A stretch of 64,000 nt of DNA from an uncultured Fluviicola sp. (GTDB lineage Bacteria > Bacteroidota > Bacteroidia > Flavobacteriales_D > Crocinitomicaceae), in NCBI RefSeq assembly GCF_902168135.1, contig NZ_CABHOL010000028.1, forward strand, positions 1 to 64,000. The letters are read 5' to 3'. This document shows positions 38,563 through 46,898 of this stretch, in pieces. Position 1 is the stretch's first letter. Each line of letters begins with the position of its first letter. A program made the translations under genes and the position numbers. The notes beneath the pieces are model-generated. The model was given only the letters and a program-made list of their open reading frames with translations. It made no database searches and was not told the origin of the DNA.

Positions 38563-39429
38563 TTAAACGAATAGTTTTTCCTCCCAGTGTTCCGCTTCTT
38601 CTTCCGAAACCAGGTTTAGTTTTTTCAAATAATGGGTAGTCTTTTCAAATGCAAGCGGATATTCGGCTCCCTGGTAGTTCCAATCTGTTTCGGACAACCA
38701 AAGTTTCACCTGATCCAAACGCAGGTTGTAGCGCCATGAAATCATTTCTGCGGATTTCGGATTTTCTTTTACTTCCGATGCTTTTTGATTAACGATCGCG
38801 CACATTTTCTTTAAGATCTCCGGGTATTTCTCTGCAATTTCCGTTCGTGCGGCAATGACGAAACACGGCCATGGAGTTACCACGTCTCCGACATAATCGC
38901 ATTTTCCCTGTTCCACGAAAGGAGAGGTCGTGTATTTTTCCCAGAGGAAAGCTTGTGCTTCGTTATGTTCCAAAGCCCATAAACCACCGTATACATCACC
39001 GATTACGTTGAATTTTAATCCTTCAAGTTTCCAGTTGTACTGATCGGCCATAACGTAAGCCATTAAATGTGATCCGGATCCAAAACGCGAAATAGCGAAA
39101 GTTTGTTCTTCAACATCTTCCGGTTTTTTGATAGCTCCCTTTGCAGGTACGTGTATTCCCCAGCTTAACGGGGAGACAACATATACTTCCAGGATTTTTG
39201 CATCCAGTCCCTGAAGGATAGACTTGGTGATTCCTTCCGTGAGAAGTACCGCAACGTCAATGGAACCCGTTTCGAGTCCGCGGACCATCTGCCCGGTTCC
39301 GCCTGTCATGTCAGACCAGTGGAGGTTTAAACCGATTTCCTGGAACCTTCCTTCTTCAATAGCTAATCTCCAGGGTAAATTAAAATGTTCAGGAACACCG
39401 CCGATCTTAAGGCCTAATTCGTTTGTCAT
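38563..39429 (-). CDS. NMT1/THI5-like substrate-binding-fold protein lacking a signal peptide
   Basis: LKIGGVPEHFNLPWRLAIEEGRFQEIGLNL...LETGSIDVAVLLTEG... Confidence 0.8.
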   Translation of the reverse strand: MTNELGLKIGGVPEHFNLPWRLAIEEGRFQEIGLNLHWSDMTGGTGQMVRGLETGSIDVAVLLTEGITKSILQGLDAKILEVYVVSPLSWGIHVPAKGAIKKPEDVEEQTFAISRFGSGSHLMAYVMADQYNWKLEGLKFNVIGDVYGGLWALEHNEAQAFLWEKYTTSPFVEQGKCDYVGDVVTPWPCFVIAARTEIAEKYPEILKKMCAIVNQKASEVKENPKSAEMISWRYNLRLDQVKLWLSETDWNYQGAEYPLAFEKTTHYLKKLNLVSEEEAEHWEEKLFV

Positions 39430-41186
39430 TTCTTTGTAAATTGCATGGAATGTAGTTTTTTGTACATACCATCTTTGCGTAATAATTCTTCGTGAGACCC
39501 CATTTCCTGGATTTCACCTTTGTCCAGGACAATGATCTTGTCTGCTGCTTGTATCGTAGATAATCGGTGTGCGATAACTATGGAGGTGCGTCCTTTGGTA
39601 AGCTGTTCGGTAGCACGCTGGATCAATAGTTCGGATTCATTGTCGACGCTGGAAGTTGCTTCATCCAGGATCAAAATATGCGGATTGTACACATAGGCGC
39701 GAATGAAAGCCAGGAGTTGTCGCTGTCCCACGGAAAGCACTCCGCCTCGCTCACCAACCTGGTAATCGTATCCATCCGGTAATTTTTCAATGAAGCTGTC
39801 AGCTCCGACGGCTTTTGCTGCGGCAATCACCTCTTCACGTGTAATAGCTTCATTCCCTAAAGTGATATTGTTGTGGATCGTATCGGAAAACAGGAAGACA
39901 TCCTGGAGTACAATCGCTATATTTTTTCGCAAAGTATCCATATGGATTTCGCGTAGTTCCACTTCACCGATGTGAATGCTCCCTTTCTGGTATTCGTAAA
40001 AACGGCTCAACAGGTTAACGATCGAAGTTTTTCCGGCTCCGGTTGCTCCGACAAAGGCAATCGTTTCTTTCGGCTGAATGGTCAGGTTGATATCCTTTAA
40101 CACCCAATCTTCGTCCTTGTAAGCAAAATAAACATGCTCGAATTTCAGGGGCTGTTCAAAATCCAGTTTGGTTACTGTTCCGGATTCCTGCACGTGTTCG
40201 TTGGTGTCCAATAACTCAAATACTTTGTCAGCGCGGACAATACCACGCTGCAGGATATTGAACTTATCTGCCAGCATACGGATTGGCCGGAACAACATCT
40301 CGATCCAAAGTGTAAAGCTGAATACCGTTCCGAACAATTCTTTGTCCCCGATGGTTTCGCCTGTCATTGAAAAAGCACACCAAACAATTAACAAGGCCAT
40401 AGAAAGTGAACTCAGGAATTCCACTACCGGGAAGAAAATGGAAAATGCCCAAACTGCATTCACGTGTGCCTGACGATGCGTTTTATTCACTTCCTGGAAA
40501 GCTGTATACTCCATTTTTTCCCTTCCGAAAATCTGCACGATATTCATCCCGGTCAGGCGTTCCTGTACGAAAGCGTTCAGGCGGTGCACAGCTGTACCTT
40601 CCTGCTGGAAACTTCTGCGCATGGCTTTTGCAAATACACGTGTTGCGAAAATCAGGATCGGAATTGGAATAAGGACAATTAAAGAAAGCTGCCAGTTGCT
40701 GGTAAACATAAGAGCCAAAACAACCACAAGCATTAACAAATCACCTAAAATATCAATCAATCCCGAGGAAAAAACCTCTGAAATTGCTTCAATATCCGAA
40801 ACGACACGAGTGACCAAACCGCCAACCGGGGAACGGTCGAAGAACTGCATACGGAAAGTGGACAAATGATTGAATACTTTGATGCGAATATCACGAATTA
40901 TGGATTGGGCCATCAGGTTCGAAAAATAAGCAGTCAGGAATTGAAGTAAAGCTTCAACAAGTAAAATCCCTCCAACAATTAATGTCCATTTTAAAAATTG
41001 GTCGGGGTTTTTACTGTCAACCACGTATTTCTGCACCATATTCCCGATAATCATTGGGCGCAAAGGTCCAAGGAGAGATAAGGAAACAGTGCAGATGAAA
41101 GCCAAAACTAAAAGTCCCCTGTAGGGTTTTGCAAACTTCAATAAGCGTCTGAAAATTCGAAAATCAATTTTGCTTTGTTTGGCCAT
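39426..41186 (-). CDS. ABC exporter (fused TMD-NBD, MsbA/MdlB-like)
   Basis: Walker A GATGAGKTSIV, signature LSVGQRQ, Walker B ILILDEATSSVD, SIVIAHRLSTI. Confidence 0.93.
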   Translation of the reverse strand: MAKQSKIDFRIFRRLLKFAKPYRGLLVLAFICTVSLSLLGPLRPMIIGNMVQKYVVDSKNPDQFLKWTLIVGGILLVEALLQFLTAYFSNLMAQSIIRDIRIKVFNHLSTFRMQFFDRSPVGGLVTRVVSDIEAISEVFSSGLIDILGDLLMLVVVLALMFTSNWQLSLIVLIPIPILIFATRVFAKAMRRSFQQEGTAVHRLNAFVQERLTGMNIVQIFGREKMEYTAFQEVNKTHRQAHVNAVWAFSIFFPVVEFLSSLSMALLIVWCAFSMTGETIGDKELFGTVFSFTLWIEMLFRPIRMLADKFNILQRGIVRADKVFELLDTNEHVQESGTVTKLDFEQPLKFEHVYFAYKDEDWVLKDINLTIQPKETIAFVGATGAGKTSIVNLLSRFYEYQKGSIHIGEVELREIHMDTLRKNIAIVLQDVFLFSDTIHNNITLGNEAITREEVIAAAKAVGADSFIEKLPDGYDYQVGERGGVLSVGQRQLLAFIRAYVYNPHILILDEATSSVDNESELLIQRATEQLTKGRTSIVIAHRLSTIQAADKIIVLDKGEIQEMGSHEELLRKDGMYKKLHSMQFTKK

Positions 41187-41306
41187 GTTACAAAATTACA
41201 TCTAAGGATTGGGATATGACTTATTTTTAACTGCTAAAATTCACTAACAAAACACATTTTTATTTCCATTGTTTGCTTTTATTCCTTTATTTTGCGGATA
41301 GGCAAC

Positions 41307-41999
41307 ATGCCTGAAGATATAGCACATAATTTACCTCCAATTTTCAATACTATGGTTTACAATTTAGGTCAGTCAACATCCATCTTCAATACTTTTTTGG
41401 GAGAGCTGAGAGATTGCACGGTTCAAACTGATCCCATGCGTTTTAGACGTAATTTAGAACGCGTTGCCGAAGTATTGGCTTATGAGTTAAGCAAACATTT
41501 GGATTACCAAACAGAACTGGTAACAACGCCGCTGGGAGAAGCAGAAGTGGAGACCCTGAAGCAGCAGCCGGTTCTGGCAACAATCTTACGAGCCGGATTA
41601 CCCATGCACCAGGGACTGCTGAATTATTTTGACCGGGCAGAAAGCGCATTTGTTTCTGCTTATAGAAAACACACCACCGCTGAAGATTTTGATATTCACG
41701 TTGAATATTTGGCTGCCCCTTCCATCGACGGAAAAACATTGATCATTTCCGATCCGATGCTGGCAACAGGTAGTTCGATGGTGATGGTGTATAAAGCATT
41801 GTTGAAGCAGGGGAAACCTTCAAAAGTGCACATTGTGGCTGCAATTGCAGCACCTGAGGCTATTGAGTTTGTAAAGAAACACCTTCCTGATACTATCAGT
41901 ATTTGGGTCGGTGCAATTGATAAGGAATTAACCGCACAATCTTACATCGTTCCGGGATTGGGTGATGCCGGAGATCTGGCTTATGGAGTAAAATGTTAA
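41307..41999 (+). CDS. upp: Uracil phosphoribosyltransferase
   Basis: TILRAGLPMHQGLLNYF, LIISDPMLATGSSMVM, YIVPGLGDAGDLAYG. Confidence 0.88.
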   Translation: MPEDIAHNLPPIFNTMVYNLGQSTSIFNTFLGELRDCTVQTDPMRFRRNLERVAEVLAYELSKHLDYQTELVTTPLGEAEVETLKQQPVLATILRAGLPMHQGLLNYFDRAESAFVSAYRKHTTAEDFDIHVEYLAAPSIDGKTLIISDPMLATGSSMVMVYKALLKQGKPSKVHIVAAIAAPEAIEFVKKHLPDTISIWVGAIDKELTAQSYIVPGLGDAGDLAYGVKC

Positions 42000-42010
42000 G
42001 GAGATAAACA

Positions 42011-42484
42011 ATGCACTGGCACTTTTACATATCACTCTTTGGTTTATCGATGATTAAATTCATGTTTGCTCCTTTTGCTGGTCCAAGAATGCATTTAAGC
42101 TATTTTGAAACCTACCTTTCTTGTATTGCAGGAGCTTTTTTGGCTGCATTTATTTTTTATTTTTCGAGCGAGTTCTTTCTAATCCGTGCGCACAAAAAAC
42201 GGAAAGCGGCGTTACAGGAATCGATCAGGACCGGGATTCCACTGAAAGCAAAAAAGAAATTTACCCGCTTCAATAAGTTGATCGTAAAATTGAAACGCAG
42301 CCTGGGGATTTACGGAATTGCATTCTATGCACCCTTGTTTTTATCCGTTCCGGTTGGATCGATTGTAACCGCAAAATTCTACGGTAAAGAAAAACGGACA
42401 TTCCCGCTGATCCTGATCGGGATTTGTATAAACGGGGCGATAACTACGGGAATTGCATACATTATTGAATCATTCTTTAAATGA
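42011..42484 (+). CDS. Small membrane protein of unknown function
   Basis: Several hydrophobic helices; overlaps next ORF start by 4 nt. Confidence 0.65.
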   Translation: MHWHFYISLFGLSMIKFMFAPFAGPRMHLSYFETYLSCIAGAFLAAFIFYFSSEFFLIRAHKKRKAALQESIRTGIPLKAKKKFTRFNKLIVKLKRSLGIYGIAFYAPLFLSVPVGSIVTAKFYGKEKRTFPLILIGICINGAITTGIAYIIESFFK

Positions 42485-43197
42485 AAATACGTCAGATATT
42501 CTTTGACCTTGATCGTACCTTGTGGGATTTTGAAACCAATTCGCGTTTTGCACTGCAATACTTGTATGATGATTTGAAACTGGGTGATACCATCGAGCAT
42601 TTCATGCATTTTCACCATACGTATATTCGGATCAATGCAGATTTGTGGAACCAATACGGAAACGGAAAACTGAGCAAAGAAGAACTCCGGGATAATCGTT
42701 TCAAAAAAGCACTGGAATATCACGGGATTCATGACGAGCAACTGGCAAAGCAAATGAGTGAAGGCTACATCGATCTTTCCCCGAAGCAAACAGCTCTTTT
42801 CCCGGGAGCAGTTGAAATGCTGGAAACCTTGAAAGCACAAGACTATTCTCTACACATTATTACCAATGGTTTCAAAGAAGTACAGCACATTAAACTGGAG
42901 AAAAGCGGAATCAGCCAATTTTTCAATACGGTGCTCTGCTCCGAAGAAATTGGTGTAACAAAACCACACCGGGAAATTTTCCAGGAAGCGCTGCGCCTCA
43001 CGAATTGTAAAACCGAACATGCGATCATGATCGGAGACGATTTTAAAGCAGATATCATTGGGGCGCTCAATGCCGGTTGGACAGCAATTCATTTTGATCC
43101 GGAACACAGATACAAGAAAGAACGAAATGTTCCAAGAATCAGGGAATTGGCAGAGATTCCTGAAGTGGTGAATCTTTTGCCGATTGTGGCAAACTAA
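42481..43197 (+). CDS. HAD hydrolase, YjjG-type noncanonical nucleotidase
   Basis: IFFDLDRTLWDFETNS, LHIITNGFKEVQHIKLEKSG, AIMIGDDFKADIIGALNAGW. Confidence 0.9.
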   Translation: MKIRQIFFDLDRTLWDFETNSRFALQYLYDDLKLGDTIEHFMHFHHTYIRINADLWNQYGNGKLSKEELRDNRFKKALEYHGIHDEQLAKQMSEGYIDLSPKQTALFPGAVEMLETLKAQDYSLHIITNGFKEVQHIKLEKSGISQFFNTVLCSEEIGVTKPHREIFQEALRLTNCKTEHAIMIGDDFKADIIGALNAGWTAIHFDPEHRYKKERNVPRIRELAEIPEVVNLLPIVAN

Positions 43198-43292
43198 GCA
43201 GATAAGGTTGGTGAGAAAGCAACTCTTCTCGATTCAGGAGGTCTTAAAATCTTAATATCCTGATGTCTTGGCATCTTAACATCTAATTTTCC

Positions 43293-43300
43293 TATCTTTG
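43293..43300 (+). promoter_or_regulatory. Promoter -7 element TATCTTTG upstream of DEAD helicase
   Basis: Matches TAnnTTTG consensus. Confidence 0.45.
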
Positions 43301-43386
43301 CGCCTCCGCTGAAGCTCTTAACCTTCGCAAAGCCGCTTAGGCGCAGCAAGGTTAGCGCAAGCGTTGTACCCTCAAATAAAATCAGG

Positions 43387-44529
43387 ATGTCATTTTCTTC
43401 TTTCGGCTTATCGCCATTTTTAATAAAAGCTTTAAGCGAAACGAATTACGAAAAGCCGACTCCGATCCAGGAAATCGCCATCCCGGCAATTCTCACAGGA
43501 AAGGATGTTTTAGGAATTGCGCCAACCGGTTCCGGTAAAACTGCGAGTTATGCACTTCCGATTTTAACCCAGCTTTCCAAATCAGAAAAAGCAAAGAATC
43601 GGCATATTCAGTCACTTATTTTAGTCCCGACCCGCGAATTGGCAATCCAGGTAGAAGAAGTGTTCAAGGAATTTGCACGTGCATTTCCCGAACCGCAAAA
43701 GGTAAAAGCTGTTTATGGCGGGGTTTCCATCAATCCGCAAATGAAAGCGATGATGGGTGTTTCTGTTTTAATTGCAACTCCCGGTCGATTGATCGAACTT
43801 GCGGAATCCAATGCAATCCGGTTAAGTACATTGAAATCCCTGGTACTGGATGAAGCTGATAAATTGCTGAACCTTGATTTCCAGGAAGAAATGAAACGCA
43901 TTTTGGGCTGGATCCCGAAGAAACGTCAGAATTTATTGTTTTCGGCGACCTTAAATGATAAGGTGTCTGAGATCACGCAGCTGGTTTTACACGATCCGAT
44001 TGTACTAAAGATAGAGCAGGAAGAAGATTCTATTGACCTGATCCGGCAAACTGCTTTTCGGGTTTCTGATGATCGAAAAGGACCATTATTACGTTATTTG
44101 ATCCGTTCGCGAAATATGAAACAGGTGTTAATTTTCACCAGTTCTACTTTCAAAGCAGACCAGGTCGTTGAGAAATTACGCAAAAACAATATCGATGCCC
44201 AGGCTATTCACAGTAAGAAAAGCCAGGATGCAAGAACGCGTGTGATGCGCAATTTCAAAGCCGGACATTTAAAAGTAATGGTTGCCACGGATTTGATTGC
44301 CCGCGGAATTGACATTGAATTTTTACCTTTCGTTATTAACTACGAATTACCGCGTTCTCCCAAAGATTTTGTGCACCGTATCGGCCGCACGGGGAGGGCA
44401 GAAGCAACCGGTGAAGCCCTGACTTTTGTGTCTCCGGCAGACGAACATCATTTTAAGATCATTCAAAAGAAAATGGGAAAACAGATTCCGTTTGAAGAAA
44501 CCGACCAACTGGACCTGCAGGGATATTAA
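43387..44529 (+). CDS. DEAD-box RNA helicase
   Basis: PTPIQEIAIPAIL, APTGSGKTASYALP, VLDEADKLL, SATL, HRIGRTGRAEATG. Confidence 0.95.
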   Translation: MSFSSFGLSPFLIKALSETNYEKPTPIQEIAIPAILTGKDVLGIAPTGSGKTASYALPILTQLSKSEKAKNRHIQSLILVPTRELAIQVEEVFKEFARAFPEPQKVKAVYGGVSINPQMKAMMGVSVLIATPGRLIELAESNAIRLSTLKSLVLDEADKLLNLDFQEEMKRILGWIPKKRQNLLFSATLNDKVSEITQLVLHDPIVLKIEQEEDSIDLIRQTAFRVSDDRKGPLLRYLIRSRNMKQVLIFTSSTFKADQVVEKLRKNNIDAQAIHSKKSQDARTRVMRNFKAGHLKVMVATDLIARGIDIEFLPFVINYELPRSPKDFVHRIGRTGRAEATGEALTFVSPADEHHFKIIQKKMGKQIPFEETDQLDLQGY

Positions 44530-44595
44530 TCTCGTTCCAATAAAAGATTTCAGTCTTAAAGTCTTAACATCCTGAAATCCTAAAGTCTAAAAAAA

Positions 44596-45045
44596 ATGAA
44601 AAGAATAGCAGCATACAAAAAACTCTTCAATATTGAAGAGGAAATGAGCCTGGCTCAATTGAAAACAACTTACCGCAAATTGGTAAAAGAGTGGCATCCT
44701 GATAAATTCCAGGAAGAAGATCCGAAAAAAGCAGAAGCTGAGAAAAGAAGTTTGGAGATCATTGATGCCTATCATTTCTTAGTGAGTATTGCCCCGGAAA
44801 CTTTGGAGCAAAACCTGGAGGAATACACGGAAACAATCAATACTTCAATGATTGCTGATTATCACTACAAAGGCTTGACCTTAAAAGTGACTTTCCTGAA
44901 TGGACAGGTATTCGAGTATTTCGGAGTTCCAAACAATGTTTACAAGAAACTGAATCAAAGTGCAACACCGGAGCGTTTTGCCCGCAGACACATTTTCACA
45001 TCACATACTTATCGCATGGCGAGTAAAGGAATGGCGGAGGTTTAA
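44596..45045 (+). CDS. J-domain protein fused to KTSC domain
   Basis: J-domain with HPD (KEWHPDKFQEED) followed by KTSC-like SMIADYHYKGLTLKVTFLNGQVFEYFGVPNNVYKKL. Confidence 0.85.
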   Translation: MKRIAAYKKLFNIEEEMSLAQLKTTYRKLVKEWHPDKFQEEDPKKAEAEKRSLEIIDAYHFLVSIAPETLEQNLEEYTETINTSMIADYHYKGLTLKVTFLNGQVFEYFGVPNNVYKKLNQSATPERFARRHIFTSHTYRMASKGMAEV

Positions 45046-45046
45046 G

Positions 45047-45721
45047 TCATTTCTTCTTTTCGCGGTTAAAAGTAACCGGAAGAGAGAATTTTGAACGAAT
45101 GGGTTTTCCTTCCAGGAGCGCGGGTTTGAATACCAATAGTTTTACTACACGGATTACTTCCGCATCTGCTAACGGACTTAACGATTTTTTGATCCTTACA
45201 TCAGTCACATGTCCAGCCGTGTCAACTGTGAACGAAACATATACTTTGCCTTCAATACTATCGGCAGGATAAACGATGTTCTCTTTCAGAAAATCCTTTA
45301 GAGCAGCCCATCCTCCGGGATATTCCGGAGAATCATCAATGATGACTCCGACGATGTCCATTTGCTTGGGTACTGTTGGACAAACCGCTCCACTTGATTT
45401 TGTAGCAGGAAGTTTAAACGGATCTTCTTCTTCCTGTGCATATAGATTTTGAAATGAACTACTTAATCCGATAGTCAAAGCGGTTGCTGCGGCCAGTTGG
45501 AAATAACGTTCGTATCCTTTCATTACTTGCTTCTCGGAGAAAATTCCGCAAATGGATTGGTTTTTCTTTTTGAGCTGTTCAAGTTCTTCGGCGGATTTAT
45601 TCCTAAAATCAATAATGATCCGCTCACAAGTCTTACAGTGTTTGTTACGCCCACAAGAAGCCATGTCGTTGATATTTTCTTTGCAGGGAAGTGAAAAACG
45701 AATGTTTCGAATCGCAGACAT
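45047..45721 (-). CDS. TonB-C-terminal-domain protein with cysteine-rich cytoplasmic N-terminus
   Basis: C-terminal EGKVYVSFTVDTAGHVTDVRIKKSLSPLADAEVIRVV; N-terminal MASCGRNKHCKTCERIIIDF...SICGIFSEKQ. Confidence 0.8.
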   Translation of the reverse strand: MSAIRNIRFSLPCKENINDMASCGRNKHCKTCERIIIDFRNKSAEELEQLKKKNQSICGIFSEKQVMKGYERYFQLAAATALTIGLSSSFQNLYAQEEEDPFKLPATKSSGAVCPTVPKQMDIVGVIIDDSPEYPGGWAALKDFLKENIVYPADSIEGKVYVSFTVDTAGHVTDVRIKKSLSPLADAEVIRVVKLLVFKPALLEGKPIRSKFSLPVTFNREKKK

Positions 45722-45974
45722 CTTATAATTATTAAATGAATCAAATATAAAATCAAAAATTAGAGATCATCCGGTGAATTAGTCAACTGTAGTTTTTCTT
45801 TATTTTGGATATCGTCTGAACGAGCTCGCTAAGTCTTTGTCCCTAAAAAAAAAATCTGCGGAATCGGCGAGATCTGCGTGAGAAAGAAAAGAGTCTGTCG
45901 AAGACGGACATCGACTAAAACCTATTTGCTCCTCTGCTGGAAAAAACAGACAAATGATTCCTCGTTTAATTCCT

Positions 45975-45982
45975 TATTTTTG
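45975..45982 (+). promoter_or_regulatory. Promoter -7 element TATTTTTG
   Basis: 18 nt upstream of ATG 46001. Confidence 0.4.
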
Positions 45983-46000
45983 AAAAACAGATTTGTACTT

Positions 46001-46867
46001 ATGAAAAACAGATTATTGGGATTGATACTCGTTGTCTCGGGTTCACTTTCCGCACAAAACAAATTCCCGGACTTCCTTGTTGGAACCTGGCTTTCGGAGG
46101 ATGGAAGATCTTATGAGCATTGGGACCGGCTTTCTGCAACTCTTTTGAAGGGATATTCTTACCAGGTGAAGAACGGTGAAACGAAAGTCAGCGAATACCT
46201 GGATTTGGTTCAGAGAAAAGACGGTATTTTCTACATACCGACTGTTATTGGCCAGAACGAAGGGAAACCGGTGGAATTCAAGTTAACTTCTTCGGACTCT
46301 GTATTCATTTTTGAGAATAAAGAACACGATTTTCCTAAAAAACTCTGCTATAAAATGGTTTCTTCCACCGAGATTTTTGTCCGGGTTTTGGGAGAGAATG
46401 ATAAAGGATTCAGCTTTACAATGAAAAAGACAAATCCTGCTGTTCTTGTTACCAAAGAAAAGAATACAACAGATAATCCGAATTATGATAAAGCATTGGC
46501 TGAAAAACTAAAAGGCGACGATTACGGAATGAAGAGCTATATGTTTGTTGCATTGAAGACGGGGCCAAATGCAACAACAGATAAAAAGTACATTGATAGT
46601 TGTTTCACCGGACACATGGGAAATATAGGGCGTCTGGTGGAAGAAGGAAAATTGATTGTTGCAGGTCCTTTCGGCAAGAATTCACTCACCTACCGCGGCT
46701 TGTTTATTTTCAATGTTACTACTAAAGAAGAAGCTGAGGCCTTGTTGAAAACGGATCCGGCAGTGAATTCAGGGTTACTGACCTACGATTTAATTCCATG
46801 GTACGGTTCGGCTGCAATTTCCGAATACCTGGATGCTTCCGATAAAATATGGCGGAAGAAGTTTTAA
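46001..46867 (+). CDS. Secreted DUF6265-like domain fused to YCII-like domain
   Basis: Signal peptide MKNRLLGLILVVSGSLSAQ; LVGTWLSEDGRSYEHWDRLS; YMFVALKTG...HMGNIGRLVEEGKLIVAGPFG. Start moved from 45878 to ATG 46001. Confidence 0.75.
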   Translation: MKNRLLGLILVVSGSLSAQNKFPDFLVGTWLSEDGRSYEHWDRLSATLLKGYSYQVKNGETKVSEYLDLVQRKDGIFYIPTVIGQNEGKPVEFKLTSSDSVFIFENKEHDFPKKLCYKMVSSTEIFVRVLGENDKGFSFTMKKTNPAVLVTKEKNTTDNPNYDKALAEKLKGDDYGMKSYMFVALKTGPNATTDKKYIDSCFTGHMGNIGRLVEEGKLIVAGPFGKNSLTYRGLFIFNVTTKEEAEALLKTDPAVNSGLLTYDLIPWYGSAAISEYLDASDKIWRKKF

Positions 46868-46898
46868 TAATCCGTATTCTTATATAAAAATTTTTGGG

